From an uncultured Chitinophaga sp. (GTDB lineage: Bacteria; Bacteroidota; Bacteroidia; Cytophagales; Cyclobacteriaceae): a stretch of 64,000 nt of DNA. This document shows positions 36,483-44,967 of the stretch, one piece after another. The DNA lies in assembly GCA_902168205.1 (NCBI GenBank), contig CABHOK010000006.1, positions 1 through 64,000 of the forward strand, given 5' to 3'. Both the position numbers and the translations under genes were made by a program. Within the stretch, counting starts at the first letter, position 1; each line of letters starts with the position of its first letter. The notes beneath the pieces are model-generated. The model worked only from the letters and a program-made list of their open reading frames with translations, had not been told where the DNA came from and did not search any database.

Positions 36483-37007
36483 CTATAGCAGCAACCGAAA
36501 ACCAAACACCGGAAGCTGTCCCTGTATAAAGTCGAGGTCAGCAGATCGCAGAAAGCCTATTCCTTCGTACATCTTCCACGCAGTTTGCATGGCTTGAGTG
36601 GTATGAATAATTACCTGTGCAAGACCTTTCTCCCGTGCTTTGCTGATGCATGCCTGCGTCAGCAGTTTTCCTATACCATGACCACGCGCGGTTTCCTTTA
36701 CGGCCAATAATCTGAACCCCGCTGCATTCTTTTCCTGTGTGGCCGTTCCTCCTGAGCCGTATTGCGCCATGTCACTAAAGTAAACTACGGCTCCCGCAAT
36801 TTCATTTGTTGGCGACACGGCAACAAGAAGTTCTGTATTCTGTTTTTCTGTAAAGTCGCCTACATTTGCCAACATCTTGTAATAAGAGGGTTGTTCGGCT
36901 TCTTTTGGAAAACCATCCAACTGCGAATAGGCTCCCACCAATAACTGTCCTATAGAAGAAAACTCTTCCGGCCTGGCATTTCGAACTATATATTTCCCCT
37001 GATCCAT
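36483..37007 (-). CDS. GNAT-family N-acetyltransferase
   Basis: A 174-residue GNAT enzyme. The acetyl-CoA loop is RLLAVKETARGHGIGKLLTQACISKAREKG (RGHGIG is the canonical Q/RxxGxG), followed by VIIHTTQAMQTAWKMYEGIGF, the usual end of the domain. The N-terminus (YIVRNARPEEFSSIGQLLVGAYSQLDGF) is a standard first helix. Substrate unknown. It lies 41 bases downstream of the XRE regulator gene on the same strand, so it could be the third gene of that unit. Confidence 0.92.
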   Translation of the reverse strand: MDQGKYIVRNARPEEFSSIGQLLVGAYSQLDGFPKEAEQPSYYKMLANVGDFTEKQNTELLVAVSPTNEIAGAVVYFSDMAQYGSGGTATQEKNAAGFRLLAVKETARGHGIGKLLTQACISKAREKGLAQVIIHTTQAMQTAWKMYEGIGFLRSADLDFIQGQLPVFGFRLLL

Positions 37008-37048
37008 AATATTATAGTATAGCTATGATGGAAAGATTATCACCTCTC

Positions 37049-37255
37049 CTACTTCCAATCTTTCTTCTCAAGCACAAAAAGATCTTCTACCGGTGCCTTG
37101 AGTAATTTTGAGATCTTAAGTGCCAATATCGTGGTGGGTACATACTGTCCTTTCTCAATTGAAATTATACTTTGCCTGCTTACGCCGGCTTGTTGTGCCA
37201 GTCCTTCCTGTGTAATACCCGCTTCCTCACGATATTTCTTAACCCTGTTCTCCAT
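37049..37255 (-). CDS. Small XRE-family transcriptional regulator
   Basis: A 68-residue Cro/CI-type helix-turn-helix protein: NRVKKYREEAGITQEGLAQQAGVSRQSIISIEKGQYVPTT is a full five-helix HTH with little else. It overlaps the preceding membrane protein gene by 17 bases, so the pair is translationally coupled. Proteins of this size usually act as repressors of their own small operon. The inverted GTAAAGT repeat at the operon promoter (37641-37672) is the likely binding site. Confidence 0.93.
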   Translation of the reverse strand: MENRVKKYREEAGITQEGLAQQAGVSRQSIISIEKGQYVPTTILALKISKLLKAPVEDLFVLEKKDWK

Positions 37256-37637
37256 TCTTTAATCCGGTTTTGGAGATATAGAACATAATGAGGTATATAC
37301 CGATTTCAAATATCAATAAACCAAAAGAACTCTTGATCACAGCGCCCTGTAAAAGATCAGCTGAGTCCAGTATAAAATAAATGATGCCTGCCAGGAATGC
37401 GGTGCGAAATGCCCGAAGCCGGCAGTCGTTTATAAACTCATCTTCCACCCGCTCTTTTGATAATACCAGGAGTAACAATCCGATTAACATCAGAACATTG
37501 GCAATTTTCCGTCTGGGTTCAGACTGCTCCCAGGTTTCCGGATACAACATACCAATAACAATCAGCCCAACAAAAGAAAGCAAAAAGACAGCCAGTCCAA
37601 TCCATTTGTACTGGCGTGGAATTAGTATTGTGTTCAT
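37239..37637 (-). CDS. Small multi-span membrane protein, partner of XRE regulator
   Basis: A 132-residue protein with about four membrane spans (IGLAVFLLSFVGLIVIGML; VLMLIGLLLLVLS; AFLAGIIYFILDSADLL; LLIFEIGIYLIMFYIS). The central segment KERVEDEFINDCRLRAFRTAF resembles DUF2178-type membrane proteins that are often encoded next to small XRE regulators. The gene is first in an operon with the XRE gene (17-base overlap). A sensing or transport role is possible, and the regulator may control its level; neither is known. Confidence 0.85.
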   Translation of the reverse strand: MNTILIPRQYKWIGLAVFLLSFVGLIVIGMLYPETWEQSEPRRKIANVLMLIGLLLLVLSKERVEDEFINDCRLRAFRTAFLAGIIYFILDSADLLQGAVIKSSFGLLIFEIGIYLIMFYISKTGLKNGEQG

Positions 37638-37640
37638 ATT

Positions 37641-37672
37641 GTAAAGTTTACTTTACGTCAAATATACTTTAC
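37641..37672. promoter_or_regulatory. Operator of the XRE/membrane-protein operon
   Basis: GTAAAGT (37641-37647) and ACTTTAC (37650-37656) form a perfect 7-bp inverted repeat with a 2-base spacer; a third ACTTTAC follows at 37666-37672, 16 bases on. The site begins 3 bases upstream of the ATG and covers the predicted transcript start. Confidence 0.7.
37659..37666 (-). promoter_or_regulatory. -7 box of the XRE operon
   Basis: Minus-strand TATATTTG matches TAnnTTTG, with CTTG (37686-37689) 19 bases upstream as a near-match to -33. It lies between the operator repeats. Confidence 0.5.
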
Positions 37673-37801
37673 ATTTCAAGAAAAACAAGTGCGTTCGAAA
37701 AAAGTCGAAAACATTTTTGAACAGGTTTTCCTACCATCCACCTTCCCTGCACAGTTGAAATTTTCTTTTCCTGGTGCAACGTGTATATTCCGTAAACCTT
37801 C

Positions 37802-37809
37802 TAATTTTG
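37802..37809 (+). promoter_or_regulatory. Putative -7 box of the NUDIX gene
   Basis: TAATTTTG matches TAnnTTTG, 60 bases upstream of the ATG at 37870. Confidence 0.35.
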
Positions 37810-37869
37810 ATTTGTTACCCCAGCCGTAACGTTGTACACAAACTCACAAACCCAAACTTCAAACACACT

Positions 37870-38268
37870 ATGAAACTAATTGATAAACTGGCCTGGATCG
37901 AATTGAAAAACAAAACGATACTTGTTACAAAAACATTTGGTAAGGATAAATACTATATACCCGGAGGCAAACGTGAACAAGGCGAAACCGATGAGCAGGC
38001 GCTCTGTCGCGAAATAAAAGAAGAGCTGACCGTTGATTTGAAAAATGAGACACTCCAGTTTGTAGGCGTCTTCCAGGCATTGGCCCATGGCCATACCGAT
38101 GGCACGCAGGTAAAAATGACCTGCTATACTGGTGCTTACAACGGTACCTTAAAAGCTGATTCCGAAATAGAAGAAATTCGTTGGCTTGCGTACGCTGAAA
38201 TTGAAAAGGTGTCGCACGTAGATAGGCTCATTTTTGATTTCCTGTATGAAAAGCAATTGCTTGCCTAA
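37870..38268 (+). CDS. NUDIX hydrolase
   Basis: A 132-residue NUDIX enzyme that hydrolyses a nucleoside diphosphate linked to another group. The NUDIX box is complete in its metal-binding part: GGKREQGETDEQALCREIKE-E-L, i.e. GX5EX7REXXEE, with Thr instead of the usual Gly after EEL. The ATG at 37870 (MKLIDKLAWIEL) is chosen; the frame extends 32 codons upstream, but those look like leader sequence and cover the promoter box. Substrate cannot be predicted. It converges on the S41 peptidase gene with 8 bases between the stops. Confidence 0.92.
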   Translation: MKLIDKLAWIELKNKTILVTKTFGKDKYYIPGGKREQGETDEQALCREIKEELTVDLKNETLQFVGVFQALAHGHTDGTQVKMTCYTGAYNGTLKADSEIEEIRWLAYAEIEKVSHVDRLIFDFLYEKQLLA

Positions 38269-38276
38269 TGTAGGCG

Positions 38277-39587
38277 CTACTTCGTTCGTTCATATATATC
38301 TTCCCAGCCCGGTTTCCCCAATAACTTTAGGGATATTGAACCGGATGCTGATGTGAGAAACTCGGCCTGTAGCCAATCCGTTGCCAGGAATAAACTGCCT
38401 TCAACGGGCTTCAGGAGAAATGTTCTTCCATTAAAGTCATGAAGATATAGCTTTGCTTCTCTCAGCGTGACACTGAATTTTCCATACGTTCCCGCATACT
38501 TTTCATATATAGTATTATCGGTTGAGGTATATTCATGAGCCTTGAGTGCACGCAATGACCATTGTACCTGCTTTTTTTTTTCATCTGTCGTAGCCGTGGC
38601 TGCCTGAGCTTCCAGGGCGAGTGTCAGTGCTTTCCGCAGTGCATCATCGGATGCCACCGCTATATCCGGCACAACACCAGTTCCCTCCCAATCTGTTTGT
38701 GTGATGTGATTTATCGAGCGGGCAAAAGGAATATCAACCACAAAACCTTGTCCTACGTCTACCGGTCCCGTTGGGTGCGCGCCCCCTCCCGTTGTCTCTC
38801 CTACAATGATAGCGCGTTTGTTCACCTGCATGGCATAGGTAAAATCTTCTGCGGCAGAGAATGTATGTTTACTGGTGAGTATATATAGTGGCATGGACAG
38901 TTTCATCGTATCGGCCAGTTCCGGTTCAGCCCAAAACTCCATGGTCTTATTTCTTCTGCGCTCATATATATCATTCAGTCGCGTGCGCTCTTGGTAAAAA
39001 TAACTGCAGATCTGTTTTACCATCCACGGACTGCCGCCTCCATTATTACGCAGATCAATAATCACGGCATCCGTATTGGACACAAAACGAAATGCTGCAT
39101 GAAGCGTTGGCTTCGCTTCTTCTATAAACCCGTTGAATCCGTGGAAGAGTACATAACCTATATTTCCATCCAGTATCTCAACTTTACGAAATGCAAAGTT
39201 TTCTGCTTTCGCTTGTTTGATTGCTTCTGTGAAATCAGGCGATCCGCTATTTTTTTGCTGTGCGGCTTCACGTGCCAAAAATTCCGGATCGTAATGAATG
39301 CGAAGGTGTCCATCGTGATGAACTGTTTGTAAATCACTACCGATCTTGTCAGCCAGCAATTTGGGGTCGGAGATATTTTTATAGGCGCCCTTCTTCATTT
39401 GGCTTTTGAGATAACTTCCCATCATCTTCGATTTGTCCGGGAATATGTAGATGCGATCCAACGCCCTGTCGAGACTGTCGATCAGAATCTTCACCGACAC
39501 CGGCTTACTCTTTCCGGTTGCAGATTGCGCACGTGCATTGTTAAACAAGGCAACGCATACCAGGATACACAGAAAAGTATATTTCAT
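38277..39587 (-). CDS. S41-family (tail-specific / IRBP-like) peptidase, exported
   Basis: A 436-residue secreted serine protease with a signal peptide (FLCILVCVALFNNARAQ). An N-terminal helical domain (about 30-120) precedes the S41 core: IGYVLFHGF, AVIIDLRNNGGGSPWM, LTSKHTFSAAEDFTYAM (nucleophile Ser in TFSAAE), VGETTGGGAHP and GVVPDIAV. A C-terminal lipocalin-like tail (about 355-436) follows. No PDZ domain is seen, as in IRBP-like members of the family. It probably degrades peptides in the periplasm or outside. It stands alone. Confidence 0.92.
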   Translation of the reverse strand: MKYTFLCILVCVALFNNARAQSATGKSKPVSVKILIDSLDRALDRIYIFPDKSKMMGSYLKSQMKKGAYKNISDPKLLADKIGSDLQTVHHDGHLRIHYDPEFLAREAAQQKNSGSPDFTEAIKQAKAENFAFRKVEILDGNIGYVLFHGFNGFIEEAKPTLHAAFRFVSNTDAVIIDLRNNGGGSPWMVKQICSYFYQERTRLNDIYERRRNKTMEFWAEPELADTMKLSMPLYILTSKHTFSAAEDFTYAMQVNKRAIIVGETTGGGAHPTGPVDVGQGFVVDIPFARSINHITQTDWEGTGVVPDIAVASDDALRKALTLALEAQAATATTDEKKKQVQWSLRALKAHEYTSTDNTIYEKYAGTYGKFSVTLREAKLYLHDFNGRTFLLKPVEGSLFLATDWLQAEFLTSASGSISLKLLGKPGWEDIYERTK

Positions 39588-39923
39588 AACAGGAGTTTTT
39601 TCAAGTCTGTTACAATTGTTCAGCCAATCAAAAACCCTTTAATTAGACTATCCCAGGCGAGTTACTCTGCGTATAGCCTGTCCGGTAGAGGGAAAAAATG
39701 TTCGGCATTAGACATCTCATTTTTATTGAATGCGAACTGCGCGTTTAACCTTCGATGCGTATGTTCTGAAAACTTTTTTCATGCTTCTCAATAATTTTTT
39801 TAAAAAAAATCACCCCACTGAAAAAAGAAGATCACGTTGACGAAGCCATCGTTCTAAATCGTTTTCTACCCCTTCCCGCAATCAATCACAACTCTTTAAA
39901 AAGGCTATAAAGTCGATATTACA

Positions 39924-39944
39924 CCATTTTATACCATAAAATGG
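39924..39944. promoter_or_regulatory. Inverted repeat upstream of the second SusC promoter
   Basis: CCATTTTAT (39924-39932) and ATAAAATGG (39936-39944) are perfect 9-bp arms with spacer ACC. Centred about 85 bases upstream of the -7 box, it is a candidate site for an activator. Confidence 0.45.
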
Positions 39945-39990
39945 GTGACATTAATTTACATGAAAGTAATCTATTTTGTGATGAATGATT

Positions 39991-40020
39991 TTTGACATGA
40001 TTCATTTTGTAATAAGTTTG
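39991..40020 (+). promoter_or_regulatory. Promoter of the second SusC/SusD operon
   Basis: TTTG (39991-39994), an 18-base spacer and TAAGTTTG (40013-40020) match the Bacteroidota consensus at both elements. The ATG is 39 bases downstream. Confidence 0.65.
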
Positions 40021-40059
40021 AGACCCTAATTAAATTTTTCATTAACCCAACTAAGTAGT

Positions 40060-43000
40060 ATGAAAAGAATTCTACTCGGAATCCTGACCTTGGTGTTCGC
40101 TGCGGCAAGCATTCAAGTGTTTGCTCAGGATCGAACGATTTCTGGTAAGGTTACTTCCGTTGAAGACGGAGGTGGACTACCCGGAGTAAATGTTGTTGTA
40201 AAAGGTACAACAGAAGGAACGGTAACGGACGCTGATGGTAATTATAGCCTCGTGGTTCGACCTGGTTATAACACGTTAACCTTTACGTTTATCGGACTTA
40301 AATCTCAGGATGTTGAGATTGGAACACAGTCGAGCGTTGATGTTCAGATGGAACAAGACGCTACGCAATTGTCGGAAGTAGTTGTAGTAGGTTATGCTAC
40401 CACAACTCAACAGGCTTTTACAGGTACAGCGAAAGTTGTATCGGCTGAAAACCTAACACGTAAGAATGTTCCGAACATCACGCGCGCGCTTGCCGGTGAA
40501 GTTGCTGGTCTTCAGGTAATCAACAACAGTGGTCAGCCTGGAACTGTGTCAACGGTACGTATACGTGGTTTCGGATCTGTGAATGGTAACCGCGATCCGC
40601 TCTATGTAGTAGATGGTGTGCCTTTTACCGGAAACTTGAACTCCATCAACCCTGCCGATGTTGAATCAACTACTGTATTGAAAGATGCTGCTGCTACTGC
40701 GATCTACGGATCAAGAGGTGCTAACGGTGTTATCCTTATCAATACAAGAAACGGAAGAGGCAAAGATTCTTTCATTGAAGTGGATGGCCAATCCGGTTCT
40801 AACTTCTCTTTATTACCGCGCTACGATGTTATCAGATCTCCTGAGCAATATATAGCTCTTAGCTGGGAAGGTCTCTACAACCAGGGCGTTGCGACAAATA
40901 ATGCTAATCCAGAAGCTTATGCCAATACGAGATTGTTTTCTACTGCCGGTATAGATCCAGACTATAATATGTGGAATGTTGCCAATGGTGCCGAACTGAT
41001 CGACCCTGCAACAAGAACGGTAAGAGCTGGTGTTACACGCAGATATAATCCTGAAAACTGGGAAGACCATGCGTTTCAGGCTTCATCACGTAACGAAGTA
41101 AACGTAAAATTTGGTGGATCAAATGAAAAGACTCACTATTACACTTCTTTTGGATATTTGAAAGATGTAGGGTACTCGATCAATTCTGATTTCCAGCGTT
41201 TCTCTGGTCGTTTGAACTTAACTCACGAAGTTAAGAAGTGGTTGAACACCTCAATCAACTTCGGTTATGCAAAAACGAAAACAAACCGCGGTGGGCAAAG
41301 TGAAGACTCCGGAAGTATATTCTGGTTTGTTGATAACAACCCTTCTATCTATCCATTGTACATGAAGGATGCCGAAGGTAACAACATTGAAGATCCTATC
41401 TTCGGTGGTCCGCGCTTTGACTACGGTGAGGCTGGACGTAAGTTCGGTTCACTGACAAACGCTATTGCTGATGCCACGTATGATACACAACGTGACGATC
41501 GTAATGAATTAAATGGAGCAGCCTCCGTAAACCTAACTATAGCTAACGGGTTGACTTTTGAAAACCGATTAGGACTTCAATACTATAACAATGTATATGT
41601 AAATAGAAATAATAAATTCTATGGATCAGCAGCATCTCAACACGGGGCAATATACCAGGAAAGGAGCGAAATGTTCTCTTACAATTTATTAAATCTATTA
41701 CGATACAATAAGACTTTAGGAGAGCACAATTTCGAGATCATCGCGGCTCATGAAGCAACAGACTTTTCAACCGACTACCTGCAGGTTTCTGGCTTTAATT
41801 TGGTTGACGCAAATTCTGAAGATTTAAATAACGCTGTCGTTTCTGAACCTACGGAATCATATAAAGAGCAGTACGCATTGGAAAGTTACTTTGCTCAGAT
41901 ATCCTACGATTATAAAAAGACATACTTTATATCTGGTAGTTTGAGAAGAGATGGTTCGTCACGATTTGTAAGAAACAAGTGGGGCAATTTCGGTTCAATT
42001 GGTGCAAGTTGGCTAATCACGAATGAGTCTTTCATGAAAAATCAGAACATCGTAAACTCATTAAAATTGAAAGCTAGCTATGGCCTTATAGGTGAACAAG
42101 CAGGTATAGGTTATTACCCTGGGGAGGATCTCTTTGCTATAGATAACCTCAACGGCAATCCTGCATTTGCGTTTTCCACAAAAGGAAATCAGGATCTGAC
42201 ATGGGAAACGTCTCGCATGTTTCAAACTGGTCTCGAATTTTCAGTTGGTCAATTCCTGACAGGTGCTGTGGATTACTACATTAAGAATACTACAGACCTA
42301 ATTTTCGATAGAAGACTTGGTCCGTCCATCGGATATGCTCTTATTAAAGTAAATGATGGCGAATTAAGAAATCAAGGATTGGAATTTGATTTAACTGGAC
42401 ACCTTCTAAAAACAGACAACGCATACATTGACTTAACGGTAAATGGAGAAATCCTAAAAAACAAGATCACGCACATGCCTATAGATCCTTCAACTCGTAA
42501 AGAAAAACTTATTGACGCACAAGGAAATTATGGATGGGCTGTCGGGCGCTCAATCTTTGATTTTTACTTGCGTGAATGGGCTGGTGTGGATTCAAATGAC
42601 GGGCGCGGTCAGTGGACTGTTTATTACCAGGACCTGAATGCAGACGGTCAGTTTAACACAGGAGAGCAGATCACTTCCTTGCCTACATTCCTAGATGCAA
42701 ATCCTGATCTGGAAGGAAGCATTAAAAAGTCTACTACGAAAACGTACTCAGAGGCAACTCTGATGTATATAGGTAAATCTGCTATACCTAAAGTACGCGG
42801 TGCCATTAACCTTTCCGGTGGATTTAAAGGTATTGAACTCAGCGTGCAGATGTTGTATAGCATTGGTGGCTATGCTTATGATGGCGCTTATGCAGGCTTG
42901 ATGAGTAATGGTCTTGTCGGTGGTAACAACTGGCATACTGATATTACAAAAAGATGGCAACAACCTGGTGACGTTACGGATGTGCCACGGTTATCCAACA

Positions 43001-43275
43001 ATCGAGACGCTAACGTAGGGTCTGCTTCATCTCGTTATGTAACAAAAGCAAGCTATTTAGTCTTGAATAATGTTCGTCTTGGCTACAACATTCCTTCTTC
43101 TATCTTAGGTAGCCTGAAGATCAATGCCGCCAGCATTTGGGTATCTGGAGACAACCTGTGGCTTAAGTCAAAACGTGATGGTTTTAATCCATCTACTGCT
43201 GAGGCAGGAAGTTCGAACACGTATAGATATTCTCCACTTTCAACGGTATCAGCGGGAGTAAAAGTTAAATTCTGA
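40060..43275 (+). CDS. SusC/RagA-family TonB-dependent transporter
   Basis: A 1071-residue outer-membrane channel. A signal peptide (LLGILTLVFAAASIQVFAQ) is followed directly by a carboxypeptidase-regulatory-like domain (about 25-105, GVNVVVKGTTEGTVTDADGN), a plug (about 115-235, VRIRGFGSVNGNRDPLYVVD) and a barrel ending VKVKF. There is no STN domain, matching the absence of sigma/anti-sigma genes; control must be through the promoter found upstream. The SusD gene starts 34 bases downstream. TATA tetranucleotides are not enriched here, in contrast to most of the window, which may reflect high expression or different origin. Substrate unknown. Confidence 0.96.
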   Translation: MKRILLGILTLVFAAASIQVFAQDRTISGKVTSVEDGGGLPGVNVVVKGTTEGTVTDADGNYSLVVRPGYNTLTFTFIGLKSQDVEIGTQSSVDVQMEQDATQLSEVVVVGYATTTQQAFTGTAKVVSAENLTRKNVPNITRALAGEVAGLQVINNSGQPGTVSTVRIRGFGSVNGNRDPLYVVDGVPFTGNLNSINPADVESTTVLKDAAATAIYGSRGANGVILINTRNGRGKDSFIEVDGQSGSNFSLLPRYDVIRSPEQYIALSWEGLYNQGVATNNANPEAYANTRLFSTAGIDPDYNMWNVANGAELIDPATRTVRAGVTRRYNPENWEDHAFQASSRNEVNVKFGGSNEKTHYYTSFGYLKDVGYSINSDFQRFSGRLNLTHEVKKWLNTSINFGYAKTKTNRGGQSEDSGSIFWFVDNNPSIYPLYMKDAEGNNIEDPIFGGPRFDYGEAGRKFGSLTNAIADATYDTQRDDRNELNGAASVNLTIANGLTFENRLGLQYYNNVYVNRNNKFYGSAASQHGAIYQERSEMFSYNLLNLLRYNKTLGEHNFEIIAAHEATDFSTDYLQVSGFNLVDANSEDLNNAVVSEPTESYKEQYALESYFAQISYDYKKTYFISGSLRRDGSSRFVRNKWGNFGSIGASWLITNESFMKNQNIVNSLKLKASYGLIGEQAGIGYYPGEDLFAIDNLNGNPAFAFSTKGNQDLTWETSRMFQTGLEFSVGQFLTGAVDYYIKNTTDLIFDRRLGPSIGYALIKVNDGELRNQGLEFDLTGHLLKTDNAYIDLTVNGEILKNKITHMPIDPSTRKEKLIDAQGNYGWAVGRSIFDFYLREWAGVDSNDGRGQWTVYYQDLNADGQFNTGEQITSLPTFLDANPDLEGSIKKSTTKTYSEATLMYIGKSAIPKVRGAINLSGGFKGIELSVQMLYSIGGYAYDGAYAGLMSNGLVGGNNWHTDITKRWQQPGDVTDVPRLSNNRDANVGSASSRYVTKASYLVLNNVRLGYNIPSSILGSLKINAASIWVSGDNLWLKSKRDGFNPSTAEAGSSNTYRYSPLSTVSAGVKVKF

Positions 43276-43309
43276 TACGCCACGTTTTTAACATTAATAA
43301 AATAAGAAC

Positions 43310-44848
43310 ATGAAACTAAATTTCTATATAACCTGTACAGTCATTCTGCTTCTGCTGAGCGGATGTGGCGAAGATTTTTTAGAGAAACATCCAAGTGAGG
43401 AGATTTCCAGCAGAAAACTCGCTGAGGCTGTTGAAAAAGATCCTCGATTGTTATTGGGAAGCATCGCTGGAATATATGCTACCATGTATAAAACTGAGAC
43501 AGGTGGCACTACTAACCATGATGACTTTGGGCAAAAGGGATATGATATTTATAGTGATATGCTTGCATCAGATATGGTGTTGGGAGCATTAAACTACGGT
43601 TGGTACTCAACCGTAGCTCGCTATCAGGCTACAAAAGATTTCACTCAGAACGCAGACTACCAACCATGGCGATATTACTATAGAATTATATTCTCTGCCA
43701 ACATCATTATAGATGCATTAGGTGGCACTGACGCTCCGCAAACAGAGGAAACTCAAAGACAGATTATGGGACAAGCGAAGGCCATGCGAGCTTATGGCTA
43801 TTTTTATCTGGCACATTTCTATGGCACAGGATATGGTGACGGTTCTAGCAAGATTCTACCTGTTTATACAAACACACAAGATCCTAATCAGCCTTTAAGT
43901 ACAACCGAAGAAGTATATAATCTAATAATTAGCGATCTAACTCAAGCTATCGACTACCTCAGTGATTTTAACAGAACTTCCAAAGATCAAGTAAACGTTT
44001 GGGTTGCAAAGGGGTTGCTTGCTTATGCCTACGCTGCAAGAGGCACAAATGCTGATCTTCAAAATGTAGTGACAATAACAGACGACATCATTTCGAACAG
44101 CGGCTTCAGATTGAACAATCAAGATGAAGTGCTAGCAAGATTCGATGCCGGAACTGGTGCACTTCTTAATCCGCAATCGGGTTTCAACAATGTTTCAAAT
44201 CCAAGCTGGATCTGGGGAGTTGATTTAACATTGGCCAACGACTTGGATCTTGTTTCATGGTGGGGACAGGTAGATTTATTTACCTATAGCTACGCATGGG
44301 CTGGTGATCCAAAAGTAATTGACAACGGCCTGTATGCGGAGATACGGGAAGATGATGTTCGCAAAGGACAATTCGTTGATGTATATGGTGACGGACTCTA
44401 CTGGCCAATCAACAAGTTCTATGCTTCTCAAAGAACAAAAGAACTTGACGAAAATGAAATCGGTGGTCAGCGCAGTATCATTGATGACTATGTTTACATG
44501 CGCATGGAAGAAATCTACTTGTTGAATGCTGAAGCAAATGCTAAACTTGGACAGGAAGCTGCTGCGAAAGAAAGTTTGACAGATCTGTTGGAACTCAGAA
44601 TTGAAGACTACGATTATGTTGATGCATTAACCGGTCAGGCACTGCAAGATGAAATCTACCTGCAGACTCGCATTGAGCTGTGGGGTGAAGGTAAAGTTTA
44701 CCTGGCATTGAAACGTAACAAAGTGACAGCAACGAGAGGTGATAACCACCTGTTCTTCCCTGGCGAATCATTTACGTTTGATTCGGACGAACTTACATTC
44801 CCGATTCCACAAGCAGAGGTTATCAACAACCCTGTATTGAATCAGTAA
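43310..44848 (+). CDS. SusD/RagB-family nutrient-binding lipoprotein
   Basis: A 512-residue partner of the SusC channel just upstream. The lipoprotein signal is short (FYITCTVILLLLSGC, Cys19), followed by GEDFLEKHPSEEISS, a typical SusD beginning. SusD-type features include GQAKAMRAYGYFYLAHFYG, the central DDYVYMRMEEIYLLNAEANAKLG and the terminal FPIPQAEVINNPVLNQ. It caps the channel and binds the incoming ligand. A strong hairpin terminator ends the operon, so only these two genes are transcribed together and any degradative enzymes must lie elsewhere. Confidence 0.95.
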   Translation: MKLNFYITCTVILLLLSGCGEDFLEKHPSEEISSRKLAEAVEKDPRLLLGSIAGIYATMYKTETGGTTNHDDFGQKGYDIYSDMLASDMVLGALNYGWYSTVARYQATKDFTQNADYQPWRYYYRIIFSANIIIDALGGTDAPQTEETQRQIMGQAKAMRAYGYFYLAHFYGTGYGDGSSKILPVYTNTQDPNQPLSTTEEVYNLIISDLTQAIDYLSDFNRTSKDQVNVWVAKGLLAYAYAARGTNADLQNVVTITDDIISNSGFRLNNQDEVLARFDAGTGALLNPQSGFNNVSNPSWIWGVDLTLANDLDLVSWWGQVDLFTYSYAWAGDPKVIDNGLYAEIREDDVRKGQFVDVYGDGLYWPINKFYASQRTKELDENEIGGQRSIIDDYVYMRMEEIYLLNAEANAKLGQEAAAKESLTDLLELRIEDYDYVDALTGQALQDEIYLQTRIELWGEGKVYLALKRNKVTATRGDNHLFFPGESFTFDSDELTFPIPQAEVINNPVLNQ

Positions 44849-44873
44849 TGACTCCTCAAAACGTATAAAAATT

Positions 44874-44903
44874 GAAAGGGTGGTTTAATTTAACCACCCT
44901 TTC
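44874..44903 (+). terminator. Rho-independent terminator of the second SusC/SusD operon
   Basis: A perfect 12-bp stem (44874-44885 with 44892-44903), with loop TAATTT and a T-rich tail, lies 25 bases past the SusD stop. Confidence 0.85.
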
Positions 44904-44967
44904 TTATTTCTACAGCTGCTATTATTAAAACCAATTTACCAGGCAACCGTTCAAAATATACCCTTGA

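Larger units (their letters stand above)
39588..40059. other. Leader/promoter region of the second SusC operon
   Basis: No gene is seen in these 472 bases. The right end holds an inverted repeat (39924-39944) and a good promoter (39991-40020). The middle contains A- and T-rich runs around 39770-39830. Confidence 0.6.
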
